A stretch of 64,000 nucleotides of DNA from Nemopilema nomurai (taxonomy: Eukaryota; Cnidaria; Scyphozoa; Rhizostomeae; Rhizostomatidae), in NCBI GenBank assembly GCA_003864495.1, contig PEDN01001354.1, positions 682,001-746,000 of the forward strand. Reading direction: 5' to 3'. Shown piece after piece: positions 11,327 to 24,031 of the stretch. The notes under the pieces were generated by a model that was not told where the DNA came from, ran no database searches, and saw only the letters and a list, made by a program, of their open reading frames with translations. Position 1 is the first letter of the stretch. Every line of letters begins with the position of its first letter. The position numbers and the translations under genes were made by a program.

Positions 11327-11620
11327 GTAGCTACTTAACCTATGTCCTTATGCAGCTACTTTCTATCTACCTTTTAGCAGCTATTCTCTATCTAACCTTA
11401 AATAGCTACATTCTATCTCCCTTAAGTAGTTACTTTCTATAAGTCCATAAGTAGCTACTTTCGTTTTGTCTTTGAGTGTCTAAGCAACTACTATATGAAT
11501 TTATGTAAGTACTTTATTCTATCTAGCTTCGATATGCTACTTTGGAAGCTATCCCTTCCTCGGCCTCAAATAACTAGTTTATTGGCCTCTTTACTGAAGC
11601 AGATACTTCATGTCTAGCCT
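11327..11620 (-). repeat. Continuation of the fold-back array, decaying
   Basis: Right after the TTAA at 11323-11326 the DNA resumes with AGTAGCTACTTAACC and further AGCTACTTTCTATCTACC-type units. These become unrecognisable by about 11.6 kb, with scattered 'AGCTACTT' and 'AGCTATT' remnants to about 12.1 kb. This shows that element 2 interrupted one continuous array. Confidence 0.85.
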
Positions 11621-13725
11621 AGATTCGTTTTATCAATCTAATAGATATAAATATCTTCTTTCGTGCTACTTTCCTTGTGTTATTAGTTAGGTTCCTTCTG
11701 ATTGTTTCTAGTTAGCTTATGCTATCTGTCCTTGAGTAACAACCTTCCATAGACACTCGCCGGACTGCGTTTATGTGCCCTTGACTAACTTCTGTCTACC
11801 CACTCTTCCTTCCTTCCGTCGTGAAATGCCTTTGCTCAATGTTACCTTAGGCAGCTATTTTCTACTTTCTCTTGTGCATCTACTTTCAATGTGATCTCAA
11901 GCGTTCTAGAACTGTTACGCTCTGTGTCACTAACAAGCTCTGCTTTGCCTGCTACTTTTGGTCTACATTCAAGCAACTACAGCCCCGGCCCTTTAAGCCA
12001 GCTACTATAACATATTCAAGCTAGATCCAGAATTTGCAAAGGTGTGACCAACGTGCAAAACTGCTCTGCCCTTTATCATTCTGCATTTTCTACTTAAGTA
12101 GTTGGTTGTTGGAGGCCTTGCATTTTATGCTAGTTACAAAGGCACATCAAAATCGAAACGGAGAAATTGGTTTAATATTTCTGTACATAGCTTGGAAAAA
12201 CATCATTTAAACAACACCTTTAAGCTACCAGTGCATAAACGACTTGCAATAACAAATTCTCAATTTTAATTATCGTAGGCCAGTCAAACCAAAGAAAGAA
12301 AGAAATGACTACTGTCACAAAAAATAAAGATCTCTTCATAACATAATAGAATTGGATGAAACATTTGGAAAGCTGGTAGCAGTATCATCAGTTGAAAATC
12401 AGCAAAAACCTCATAATGCCTAAAAGACTTTAAAAGGGCAGTAGAAAGCAAAAACACTTGGCATGTCATGTCAAATCTAGTCTAACTAAATTCGTTTTTT
12501 CAAGCTCTCTTCTAACTAGTTAATTTGATTTGCTGGTTAAGAACCCTGTTTGTCGTTCAAGATTGGTACTTAAAACATCAAGGTTAACTTTGAAATAACT
12601 TTATATTTGCTGCAAGGCATACTCAAATATAGAAAATAAAAAAATAAAAAAATTGGGCCTACAACTGCACAGCTGTTGTGCTGCCTGGGATGAAATAAAA
12701 TAATAGAAGATAACTTAGAAGGTCGAAATATCATATAAAAGAAAAATTGGAGAACACCAAAGTACAAAAAAAACAAATCTCAAGATGGTAAGCAAGTCTT
12801 AACAAGATTCTTAGAGCATTATACCAAATTTATATGGCTGATGTGAAGGACATCATAGCATGTAAACAACAAAGCTAATAATAGGTCTTACACTTGGAGA
12901 AGAAGAATCAAGTAGATTTTGGTCACTTTGCAAGATTACATGGGAGAGGGACAAAAATTCAAATTTTGCCATTAAAATAGGAAACAGGCTTCAATACAAG
13001 CAGGTGAGAGGTAAATCGGGCAAAGACAAATCAACAATTTTCCTGGCATTTGCTTTGCAACTGGTTCTGATTGATTATTTGATGTATCTTTTGCCTAGCC
13101 AATCTGTATTACTTCTACTTGGAGACAGTAAAAGCATTCTACATAAATCTCAAGTCTTAGATACATTTCACTGAATGATTCAGGCATGCAACCAGGAATT
13201 TCAGATAGCAGTGAGTCCAAGACATAAATGAGGACAATGGATATTTTACTCCTTTATTGTTGGGTTTCAATTTGAATAATAAGAAGCAGAAAAGAATATA
13301 ACAAAAGCATTCCTGACTTTTTCACTACCTTAACATCTAAAGATATTAAACATTTCTACTAACATATATCAAATAAACAGCCTCATTGCCATTCAATGTG
13401 GATATACAGAGCTTCAGAGGTTCCTTAATTTTCGAAAATCAAATTAATTATAAATTTTCATTTAACAAATAAAGAATAGTAAATTCAAGAATGATATGAC
13501 ACCATTTTGTTAAGTAATAACAGGCATTTATCAATGTGATATGTAATGAACTAATCCAATGTGAGTAGCTAAATTGACTTATATGATTCCATCCACAGTA
13601 TGCTTGTGCAAACACACATTTTTGGACAAACTGCAATTCATAAATATCAAAACCATTACTTGGAAAAGCAATACACACATTTGAAGATTAAATAATGGAA
13701 AAGAATAATAACTAACCTTCCATTC
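11621..13725. other. Spacer with weak array remnants
   Basis: The first 500 bp contain isolated degenerate array motifs (for example CTACTTAAGTAGTT near 12095). The rest is AT-rich. I see no recognisable coding exon except the one entered at 13727-13822. Confidence 0.5.
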
Positions 13726-13726
13726 A

Positions 13727-13822
13727 AAGCTTGCCAAGCCACCAGTATACAAATATTTTCAAGTCATTGTATAACTGTGTAACAGCTTCTCCGAACAAGT
13801 TCCCAATATGAATTCTTTGTCC
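13727..13822 (-). CDS. Possible terminal exon of an unrecognised minus-strand gene
   Basis: On the minus strand an acceptor (CCTTTTTCAG) above 13822 is followed by an open frame reading QRIHIGNLFGEAVTQL then YNDLKIFVYWWLGKL and a TGA. A GTTAGT sits after the stop, so the stop-containing exon may be spliced further. The codon use and the aromatic, hydrophobic end look protein-like, but I do not recognise the family and found no matching upstream exon. It may be chance. Confidence 0.22.
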
Positions 13823-15112
13823 TGAAAAAGGACAAATAAATTATGAACATGAAAATAAATGATTTTAACAGCTCAGGTTTCAATATTTCCTAACTAAATT
13901 GCATAAAGCAAATAAACAGCTGGTTTCTGTATTATTCAACATAAAAGACCCACAAATTTAGCATCTACAATCACAAAAGAGTAAAAAATAAAATTGGGGC
14001 TTAAACTATCGCTTTTACAAAAATATTAGCTTCTTTCGGGCAGGATAAGTGAAGTCATAAATACCTTAATCAATAAGAAGTTATTTCTAATAATTAATAT
14101 ATCTTATATGGAAGATGCTACGCGTGAGCGATAGAACAAAGTAGGTTCCTGTCAATTCTAAAACTTAACATTAAAAAAAGTCAAGCAATTAGCTGACTTT
14201 AAAAAGAACATTAAGAATAGTATAAAAAAGCAGTCCTCCGAATATGAGAGGATTGAGTAGTAAACTTTATTTGAATATGTGATCCCAGGACGAAAACACA
14301 ATTACCTTCTGTTTACAACAAATCATGTTGTGTGTTGCAAAGGTAGCTTGCCTACACTTACATGAAGATCAATAACAGTTAAGCATTGAAGATATTGAAT
14401 GTTAAAAGACCAGACACGGACAGCCAATTCTATTTGATGTATTTTACTTTCATAACTAAAGATCTACCCATGAGTAAAAGCACCCTCGTTCATGGCTTCG
14501 TTGTTACAAAAATGCTTAGGCCCATGCATAAAAAAAGCTTTTTTCACAAACGAAAAATACTTGTTTGTTGTCTTACATCTTATTTCGATTGTTCATCTCA
14601 AATTCCTTTCTCAGCAGTTCTTCATCTTGCTAGACTCTACGCTTTCTCGGACTAAATCATCGGGCTTCGTCTTGACTTGACCCTTCTGCTCCGTTTGAAT
14701 GTTCCCGCCAGAATGGCGCGTGAAATGTCAGAAGGCTGCTGTCAATCAAAAACGAGAACAAGTGACCGCTCGATCCAGTCTTCTTCAGAACCGCATCCCT
14801 CTCCATCACAGGGGCTGCTACGAAACGGGTATTTGTGATTTTAGAAGTTCACCTTGAAACGGCGAATATCGGGTCTTTTAGCATGCGTACATATACCTAG
14901 TTTCGAAACATGTGTGCCATCTAAAAACCAAGATACACGATAAACCAAAATATAGTTGTTAAATTTAGCTTTAGCCATATGATGATGTCTACCGACACAG
15001 CAAAATTGACGAAGTTCCTCGCAGAGTATGCAAAGGCTGTCATATTTACCATGCTAGCATTGCATCAGTCAATCGTCATCGTCACGGAGGAAGTTGCTTT
15101 GGACCAGAACAC
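13823..15112. other. Intergenic spacer
   Basis: AT-rich DNA with short unsupported open frames. A minus-strand stretch near 14715-14610 reads GQVKTKPDDLVRESVESSK before a stop but has no start or donor. I assign nothing. Confidence 0.45.
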
Positions 15113-15231
15113 TAGACCGGTTTACACTAGACCTGTGGATCCGTAACCATTTGGGTCTGCTATCTGGACCCATTTGGGATCGCTTTCCAAGGTGTACGCA
15201 TTTGGATCCGTTCTAGTGTAAACGGGGTCTA
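15113..15231. mobile_element. Compact MITE of about 119 bp
   Basis: The left end TAGACCGGTTTACACTAGA is mirrored by the right end TCTAGTGTAAACGGGGTCTA. The interior has several GGATCC/CATTTGGG motifs in both orientations, so the whole unit can fold back. The only plausible target duplication is TA. It abuts the truncated element-1 copy exactly. Confidence 0.65.
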
Positions 15232-15489
15232 ACATTCGCTGTCCGACATGATTACAAGGTCGCAAGTAAAACTCCGCCGTAGAGTTTCTTGTTAGAAAGC
15301 AAACTAAAGTTTTCACTAACACAACTATTTTACGTCACTTCCTGTCAGACTCGACCCAATCCCTTGTGACAGATTTTGAAGCAAAAAATCGACTTTGAAA
15401 CAGCTGTAACTACGAAAGTATACGTCTTTCGAAAGTTTTATGGTTATTCTTGTAATCAGTGTACTCGATTTAGTCGTGTCATATGCACT
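15232..15489. mobile_element. Truncated copy of element 1 (right end only)
   Basis: This segment matches 7202-7484 over its whole length with about 90% identity by eye and ends in the same terminal repeat CGTGTCATATGCACT. The left terminal repeat and interior are missing, and the right flank is TTTATG rather than TTAA. It lies upstream of Elongin C. Confidence 0.85.
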
Positions 15490-15529
15490 TTTATGAACTC
15501 ACCGTGTTAACCAGACTGCTAATTTTGCT

Positions 15530-16011
15530 TCGCGCGCGGAAGAAATTCCCTACGCGCGGAGTCTCTATTTAATGCGTGTATTTCTCGTGCAATATCGACA
15601 ATATAAAAAGGAGCAGAAATCTCCCGACCCTCGCACGCACTTTGCAAAGTAAGCAGTCTGGTGGCGCGTTGATGTGTGTGTGTGGGGCATTATGCAGCTT
15701 TTTCTCGCCATCACAAACCATTTTATTATTTTTCATACCAGCCTCCAGTGTAATACTTACCTATAAATTGTTTCAAAATCATCAAAAATTTCTCTCGTTT
15801 GCAGAAATTAAAATCCAATTGTTAAAATATTAAGCCAGCACCCCTACAACACACGGACAAACTGTTTGCATTTCCCGCAATTCTATACTCATCAGCCATT
15901 TTGAATCTCGTTTCCAGGTTTAATGACCTCATCTTGGTGAACTTTCGACAAAATAGGAAAGTGCAATGCTTGTATACCTGGTTACAGACAATCAGAGAAG
16001 CTAAGTATCAG
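15530..16011 (+). promoter_or_regulatory. Probable promoter and 5' UTR exon of Elongin C
   Basis: A CG-rich patch (CGCGCGCGGAAG and TACGCGCGGAG, 15530-15565) stands out from AT-rich surroundings. A good donor, AAGTATCAG followed by GTGAGC at 16012, could end a noncoding first exon that joins the acceptor TATTATCAG at 16451. The exact transcription start is not visible. Confidence 0.4.
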
Positions 16012-16456
16012 GTGAGCCATTTAGGCAGTGAAACAGAACAGGAATTAATATTTATTCTAGTAAAACGAAAAGGATGATTCGTAGTGCGTAGATTTGGATG
16101 TCTTTAACCAAATTCCAGTCACGCATTGCAGCAAATAGTATGCTTTAACATCTCTTATAATAGGTGTTGATTAAAGTTGCAGACTGATGTTAATATGTTT
16201 GTGAAAGCCTTAACCGATCAATGAAGTATTCGCTGCAGAAACTTTACTTGGTGTTTAAGTCATTCTTTGGAGTGGAAGTTTCAAAGACGTCTTAAAGTAG
16301 TCTTCCACCAGACTTATCTTTGTATACTTCTTGGTAAGATGATACTTTTGGCACCAAAAGATATATTTAATTTTTCCCAGTCATTGGTTATGCTTTTCTA
16401 TATTCTTTGAGCTTACTCCATATAGACTGAAATCTTCCCGTGTATTATCAGGAACC

Positions 16457-18250
16457 ATGACAGATCAAAACCAGCAAATAGAGCAAGAGCCTGCGTATGG
16501 AGGTTGTGAAGGCCCAGATGCCATGTATGTAAAGCTGATATCCAGTGATGGACATGAATTTGTTATTAAAAGAGATCACGCCTTAACATCTGGGACAATA
16601 AAAGCAATGCTCAGTGGGCCAGGTAAAGCACAAAGTGACTGTACATGAAAACCAACAATCTGTAATGTTTTGCTTTTGACAAACTTATGCAGGGAAATGT
16701 CGTCAACACTGGCTGAAAAACATGGCTTTTGTTGCTCTTTACAAAAGTCAATTTCTTCACTGGTAGACCTGATGCTTTGTTGTACTACAAAGTATTGTGT
16801 AATATACATGTAATCAATTTAACACCAATGCATTGAGAATTGATAAAAGGGAAACATTGCATAACAAGTAAAGCTTTTGTTAGCTGCAAAGAACCATGCC
16901 TTGAAGTGTCCCTCTGGTTTCCTAGAAAAATTGCTCTAGAATTTTTGACAAGACCCTTTGATCTTAGAAAGATCATGACAATGTAAGGTTTTTTGAGTAC
17001 CATGATCAGATCATAATGCCTTTTTCTGAAAGAAATGGATCTAAAGATGCCCCATCTAATAATAGTAGTTGTGAATATTTTGTATCCCCTTTCAACATGA
17101 ATTTTTCTTCACTGTATTTGTCATTGTATTGCTTTCAACAGGTCAGTTTTCAGAAAATGAAACCAATGAAGTGCGTTTTCGTGAAATTCCGTAAGTTGGC
17201 TTTTTTATGTGCATGTTTTTTCTGGACCTACCTCTTATGATTACCATATCTGCCAAAAGGCGTGACTATCAGTATTCGAAATTGAGATAAACATTAAGCA
17301 TCAACAGTATTTAAATTCCTAATTGCAACCATTATTGTTTCTTTGACAACCTTGAGCAGTTTCTTTCAGATCCTAAAGTTGCAGAGAGTTTTCATTTTAT
17401 GTTACTATTTGTAAAAAGAATCATGAATCAACACCTGAAAACATTTCAGTATAATTTTTTAGTGCCTCATTGGTTCAAAGCAATGTTTCTCTGCTGCCAT
17501 TGAACATGAGTTATAACAACATCTATGTTTGAAAGGGTGTGGGATATTTTTTAGTTAAGTCATTTACAAAGAGGAAAGTTGATGTTATGTCCTACTTAGG
17601 ATTACTTTAAAACCATGTCAAACATGTCATAACATCATGCCAAGGTATAGATTCTCGTCATGATTATGTAGACAGGGAAAGACATGCAGAGCAAGCTTGT
17701 AGAAGAGGCACAAAAATATTTTTGTACGCATTATAATTAGTCCACTGTTTTATTCTGTTGGTTGGCACTTCTTTCCTTGGAAGCTATGTCAGATATGAAA
17801 ATTGGGTGCTTTTCCTTCTGCCCCATGCTACAGACATGCCTAATTAAGTTAAGTTAAAAATTCTGTCAAAGTAGAGCTCATAGTCAAGATTCTGTGATAT
17901 GGGGAAGCAGGATTAACCTTGCAATTTCTGCTCTACAGAAACCTCTGTGGCTAACTCATAACCCTTTTTAAAACAAACTTAGCTCTTTACTCTGGACCTG
18001 GCATTGTAGTTGTATTTGACTGGCAAATGAAGGACATGAACAGGTAATTCATAGAGTTAAACCCGACTCAGCCAACTTTCTTGAGTTTGTGTTTTTATTT
18101 CATTGCAGGTCTCACATTATGGAAAAAGTCTGCAAGTATTTCACATACAAAGTGCGATACACAAACAGCAGTACAGAAATACCTGAATTTCCCATCGAGC
18201 CACCAATTGCTCTCGAATTGCTGATGGCTGCCAACTTCCTTGACTGCTAG
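16457..18250 (+). CDS. ELOC: Elongin C, complete (3 coding exons)
   Basis: Elongin C is a Skp1-like adaptor that pairs with Elongin B, bridges BC-box proteins (VHL, SOCS) to Cullin 2/5 ubiquitin ligases, and is part of the elongin transcription elongation complex. Exons are 16457-16622, 17142-17190 and 18109-18250 (TAG), with consistent phases (1, then 2), giving 118 residues; vertebrate Elongin C has 112. The sequence is nearly that of the family: [84 protein letters not shown]. The C-terminal [10 protein letters not shown] is the usual end. The ATG at 16457 follows an acceptor at 16451, so there is a leader exon upstream. A poly(A) signal AATAAA is at 16457+2058 (18515-18520). No defects. 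Confidence 0.97.
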
Positions 18251-19350
18251 CATTATTTCTTGAATTGAAGTTACAGAGCAACATATTCCGCCCATTTACA
18301 TATTGACTGCATTTTGTTATATAACTGTTTTGAAAATCAGATTGGTAAATACTTACTCTTGATTTCTTAGTTTTTCTTTTCTTATTAATATCTGTTTCAA
18401 AAATCTTTAGCCTTGAGCTCACTGACACAAAATTCAATACCTGCGCATGTCATTTCACTAATTTATCTTAACAGAAGCATCTCAACCTTTTTTATTTTTT
18501 CAATAACTGATTGGAATAAAAAATATTGGTTAATCATTGATTATAAAAGTAAGTTTATTCAAAAGTATAACTGAAGAACTTGTTTTCTGTGTAAATCAAG
18601 TATTCCCCTTTAAGCCGACACCAATTTTTTGTTATCTCACTACTACTAATCCTCTCCTGTTCCAGTCCATTCTTGGCAGAAGGTCTGTATCCATCATCTC
18701 TACCTGGTTCTGTCTCCCGTCGCTTCTTTCTGTTATCTTCGTGTCATAATAATTAGTGCTGAATACAATAAATAACAGCTTTAATTTTTTAGAGGGTTTT
18801 AGAAAGTAAAACATCAAGTAGTCAAAGATTGTTAACATCAAGTAGTCAAAGCAATTAAGGTTATCAGCCAAGAGAAAAACAGGGTGCTTGTTGATTACTT
18901 TACTCATGTTAACAATCAAACCACTACCTTGATTAACTTGGAGTAAGCGAATGCATTTTCTAGAAGCTAAAAGCAAAGAAGGTTTTTGACTCCTTATAAC
19001 GTTAGATCCTTGTCTTATAAAAGGTCTACCACTACGATAAACTTGACAAGTGTCACAGCGAATGACTGAAATGGTAAATAAATGGATACTGAATTACTGC
19101 AATGGTAAAAATATTCATCTTCATTGATACCTCTGCTTTTCTGAATATACTGACAACAATGTTGCTTGTATGGCAAACCTATTAAAGTGCAAAAAACTAA
19201 AGCATGTTGATGTCAGCAAGCCTTTCTGTACAGATGATCGAATATGTAAGGTAGAAAAAGAGATCTCCTAATGCGGCATTGCTAAAACGAGAACATGTGC
19301 AAAATACTATCTGACATTGCCAGCAGTACCCTCTGAAGCCAAGTCTTTTA
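18251..19350. other. Spacer between convergent ELOC and CYP
   Basis: Contains both 3' UTRs. A short direct repeat, ACATCAAGTAGTCAAAG, occurs twice near 18810-18850. No other gene is seen. Confidence 0.6.
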
Positions 19351-22300
19351 TCAATCAATAGGAGAAACCCTCAGAATGGGTTTAGGATCTGGTTTCAGGG
19401 TAAGCACCAGTCGAGCACTGATTTCTTCTTGAGTGGGGCTCAACTCAAACTTGAAGGCCACCAGCAACTTTAGAAGTGCAACTTTCATTTCCATCACTGC
19501 AAACCTCCGTCCTATGCAATTGCGTGGTCCGTTGGAAAATGGCATGAACTTATAATTGCCGATTTCTGGTTGTTTCCCGTCTGACAATGAAAGTAATGCT
19601 CGTTAAAGTAGGATTTTATCCGACGCTATGATTGGTTCAATTGTAATGCTATCCCAAAAGCTAAACTGTTCGCTTGTTAATGGATTCCATTCAAAAATCA
19701 GAAATATCCATAATTCAATTTTAAAATAATTCGTGAATTATTTGAATGAATTAACAAGTAAATTATCAGTGTTCTACTTGTAATAATTGCGGGGGCAGTA
19801 GAAGGTTCCATAAAAAACACATCGAGTAGCAAGATATAGTTCTAATCTCTGCTGTGCAAGTTGACATATTATATTCACACCTTCAGCGAGGAACCTCTCT
19901 GGCAAAAACTGCTTGGGGTTAGGCCAAAACTCCTCCATGTGATGCACTGCTGATATGAGAATAAACAGCTGGGCACCTTTGGGGATTTTGTAACCCCCAA
20001 TCTCATCGTCTTGTAGAGCGTTCCTTCCAAAGGCAGAAACCGGGGGGTAGAGTCGGAAAGATTCATTCACAACCGCTGTTATGTAGCGAAGTTTCTCGAC
20101 GTGTTCTTTTTTGACAATAGTGGAGTTGCCTAAAATAGATCTGGCCTCTTCCCTTGCCTATGACAAAGGGAATGATTTCATGAAATTTGTCGACAGTCTG
20201 ACATAAACATTAAACAAAATTACGAAGAGCTCATTGCCTTCAAGCATAAATGCATGCATATAGAATGCGCTTTCGTGATTAACCAAACAGAAGGTAAATC
20301 TGCATGGCATAACCTTCTGTAGGATTCTGGGTAGACAAACAAACTTCCTGTTTGTGCCCATATCTCTTAACTTAGTTGGTGGGCAAGAGAGGGCAAACTT
20401 AGTTCTAAGAAGCATCATACTTCTTGGAAGCAAGCAGGAAGCATGAAGGCCTTGTCACGTGAAACACTTGAGAGTTTCGGATTGAGATCAGCATTCATCG
20501 ACGGCGTTTCCTTGTCTTCCTCTCTGCCGAACCTACGCTACAAGTTGGTGGCAGAGGTGGGATAAGAATACGCAGTCGATGAATGCTGATCTGAATCTAA
20601 TTCAAAAGACGTATTACATTACATGTGTGATGGCAACACAGCTTGACATTATCAGCTGGTGCCAATCGTCTAAATAACAGGATAATTCTACTATGGAAAG
20701 TGCTCAAACTTTCTTGTTGTGTAGACCCCTTTCTCTTGGATTCTGCAGAGTTTGCTACCGATCCTTCTCTTTTTCGTTATTCATTTATGATATTCATTTG
20801 ATTTGTCCTTTACAGTATAGCCAATCATTCGTTCTTCTAACCATCCTCTAGTGATTTCGATACGCTACTGGCTATTTACTTTGTCAGCTTTTTGTCATTC
20901 TCCGACGTTTGCGTACTCTGAGGAGCGTCGGACAAAGATTTCTCTAAGTATGCAAAAACTGGTCCCGCTATATTTCTTCTATGTGCATTCAGAAGAGATC
21001 AACATAAAGAGTCAAGGATGTAGGTTGGAGATGGTTGGAGACAAGAAAGCGGAAATGACAATGGGTTTGAATTATTAAGCAGTCAAGAGTGGCGACATTA
21101 GAGTATAAGAGTACCTTTAGCAGTCGAGAGCAGTGGCATGATAGCATGGAATTACCTTCTCTTGCACTGCAGGATGCTTTGCCAGAAGGTAGAACACCCA
21201 CGTGAGGCCAACACTTGTTGTTTCGTGGCCAGCAATCATAAACGTGTGGACCTGTGCATCAATCACTTCGTCTGATAAGCCTTCCCCTGTCTCCTTGTCT
21301 TGTAGCAATAGCATTTTCCCAAGCAAGTCTTTGGACACGTCGTTGCTTGCATCCATACCACTTCTCAGCATTTCCCGCTTTTTCTTAATAATCTGAAAGT
21401 GAAATTAGCAGCATGAAGTTAGCGCGACAAGTTTGGCTATGTTAATCTCAATGTACCAGGAAGCTGGGGCTTATTTGAGGAGAAGAGGGTTAAAAAAAGA
21501 GAAAGAGCTGCAAATGCTAAGGTATCAAGATGCACGAAAGAGGAAAGGTGGAAGGCTTTATGCACTCGATAGAAACAAAACATTAAGCTGGACTGGTTTA
21601 GCATTAAGACCCAGCAAATCTGTATACAATTTATCGGGAACGCGTATTTTTCATTTAGCCCTAATTTTAAGGAGGGCCTAAATGCTACGCATATAAATTC
21701 TAATACGAGAATGTTCCCCATCCCACTTCACCAAAAATATAAAACACAAAATGTCAACTTTTAATCAATCTTGCCGTATCTGAATGGAAAGCATACACCT
21801 GCGCCTTTACCATGAGCTAATATCCACTCTAAACCCAAGAGAGAGTTCTAGTAGCAACGCCACCAACAGTGACTACGCATGCATCATGGCAAATAACACA
21901 CCAGAAAACAGCCGTGCTGTTAGCAAACCGGATGCATGGAAATCCATACACCACACAAATAGTGGTTCTTACATCAGTAACTATGCCATTGGCAATATCA
22001 GCAGCCTGCCTTAATTCGACATTTTCTTTGAGAGGAATCATGTCATAGAAAGGAATGTATCTTCTCAGAATTCGTGAAAGCATGGTGAACTTTCCAGACA
22101 AAATGCGCTCCACTGCCTTGCTGACTCTGTTTTCTCCAGTCGTAAGAGTATTGAAGTTGTACCCAAAGGCGGCCTCCCCTATGACGTCCAGTGTCAACCT
22201 GGTAAGATCCCTATGAATGTCAACTTCTGCCACACCAGAGAGGGAATCTTTGGCTTTATCTCGCCAACACTATTCAAGAATAAAAGTACTGTTGGAAAAT

Positions 22301-24031
22301 GTGCTATAAACAGCTTAATGGCAACTTTTCAGATATAAATTACTATGATGTATAAGAATGAGTTCGTGTTTTACCTTGGACTCTTCTAAAGCTAGGTGTT
22401 CAGTAACGCTGACTGGTCAATTATATCAAATCGCGCGCTCTTCTTATCACCCTCTAGTGTTTTCGATCCGCATCTGGCTATTTATTTTGCCAGCTCTTGG
22501 TTATTTTCCGACGTTTGCATAATCTGAGGAGTGTCGGACGAAAAAGTACTTTAAGTATGCAAAAACCAGTTCCGCTTTTTCTTTCCATTGTGAAGTTTTG
22601 TACCGCAAAGCACTTGTTCACATATAATGTATAAGAATTTTCATAGCATAAAATACTAGGTTTATCCAATCTGCTTGCAATAAAAGGAAAACTGAAAAGG
22701 AGTTTAGCAAAGCTCATCTGAACCCTAATGGATTCTCAAAATGTCTAGCCGCATTGACCAAAAAACAGCCGAGTTTATTTTAATTGATTCATGGCATGGA
22801 TTAAAAAATTCCTTGGACATGTTAAAAGAAATGAAGAGCTTTAAATTACATAATACTGCCGAAAAAAAATTTGTGCATACCTTCATTAAGTTATTTATGT
22901 TCGTATCAAACACTTCCACAAATGATATTATAGATGCCAGCGAGAAAGTCGGATGCAAAAGTTTCCTTTGCCAAGCATGCTCTTTGCCATTTGTGACAAG
23001 AAGCCCTTTCTCCATGTTTGGAAACGGCTCAGTAAGTGTCTTTGGCCTGGCATATTTTGAGCAATTTTTCACAAGAACGTGCTTCACAAACTCCTCTTTG
23101 AAGATGCAGATCATCTCGGCACCTGAAAACACAATTAGAGTCTCTTTAGTCTCTATGTCGATTCAGTTATATCTCTGTGAAACCATTTTTAGATGCACAT
23201 TTACGCAAGCTAGCTGTTCAAGTTGTACTCTGAAACCGGCTCTCTTCCCAAGGAAAAATTACACTAGAAGCGGTGGAAGCGAAGTGCGTGGCACGAAACA
23301 TATAAAATCTGATTACAACGGTATACTTGACAACAATACCTAAAAAATCGGTGCCCTAAGATATAGTTTCCATTTTAAAGAATTAAATCTTCTCAGAGCA
23401 AGACTAGATCTTTTATGGTTGATTATCGTTCGTGTTCTTCCCAACTGCCAGTTGTTCAAACTTGGAGTCTTTGGGTCTCAGGAGTGGATTGTGGGACACT
23501 GAACAAATAAAACAAACAGGCTTGGCATCCTTAAGTTTCCTTGATCGATTTTGACAAAATCCAGTGATGTATTTGCCTGGAACAGCTGTAAAATCTATAG
23601 GTGTAGGATTTTATCTATCTTTTTGCAAATCGGGTATTATCCAACAGTATTTACCATCGGCCTGTTTTATCAATATCCATCCCCATGCTACAAGAATTCG
23701 TCATAGCATGATCCCTATTGACTGCTCTGGGAACAACTGGACTTACGATTTCAAACTTGGAAGTAGAGAAAGAACATGGCAACATACCCATCAGCGGATC
23801 AAACTTGAATATGCCTTCTTTCTTAAACATTTCGCTCCACATGAAGAGACTCTTCTGTTGCGTGGAGCCATGAAAGAAGTAAGGCAAATGACGGAGAATT
23901 GGATATGCCGATGGACTTGGGATCTCGGGACCATTGTGCCTTGTGGACAGAAAACGACAAAGTCTCTTCACCGCTGCAACGATAAGCATCAGAACCAACA
24001 GGCCTACGGAAGCATACGAAAACAAACCCAT
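19351..24031 (-). CDS. Microsomal cytochrome P450, complete (6 exons, 508 aa)
   Basis: This is a heme-thiolate monooxygenase of the endoplasmic reticulum, oxidising lipids, steroids or xenobiotics with electrons from P450 reductase. Exons, 5' to 3', are 24031-23788, 23122-22881, 22269-21973, 21392-21156, 20157-19881 and 19580-19351 (TGA). All junctions keep frame. The start MGLFSYASVGLLVLML is an N-terminal membrane anchor followed by a basic stretch and the proline-rich hinge GPEIPSPSAYP. Helix C reads HAWQRKLLHPTF. The I-helix oxygen motif AGHETT is at residues about 315-320, K-helix ESFR at 372-375 and the heme loop FSNGPRNCIG at 447-456, with Cys454 as axial ligand. All key residues are intact. 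The sequence resembles animal clan 3/4 and CYP46-like enzymes; I cannot name the family. Introns carry dispersed hairpin repeats. Confidence 0.95.
20486..20591. repeat. Inverted repeat in CYP intron (17-bp perfect arms)
   Basis: The arm GATCAGCATTCATCGAC at 20486-20502 is mirrored exactly at 20575-20591. The spacer contains TTGGTGGCAGAGGTGGGA, which resembles a retroelement primer-binding region, but that is speculative. Confidence 0.7.
20820..20985 (+). repeat. Dispersed hairpin repeat, copy A (CYP intron 4)
   Basis: Shares with copy B (22430-22590) the order CCTCTAGTG-TTTCGAT, CTGGCTATTTA, GTCAG or GCCAG, TCCGACGTTTGC, CTGAGGAG-GTCGGA and AAGTATGCAAAAAC. TCCGACG and CGTCGGA form a 7-bp stem around a loop of about 18 bases. 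Confidence 0.75.
22430..22590 (+). repeat. Dispersed hairpin repeat, copy B (CYP intron 2)
   Basis: Same order of motifs and the same hairpin as copy A at about 75-80% identity by eye, in the same orientation, antisense to the CYP gene. Confidence 0.75.

Noticed and set aside
14610..14720. Minus-strand stretch GQVKTKPDDLVRESVESSK
   Set aside because: Protein-like but bounded by stops with no start codon, donor or acceptor.
22741..23343. 200-codon plus-strand open frame starting with ATG
   Set aside because: It overlaps CYP exon 2 in antisense; the minus strand has conserved P450 sequence and correct splice sites.
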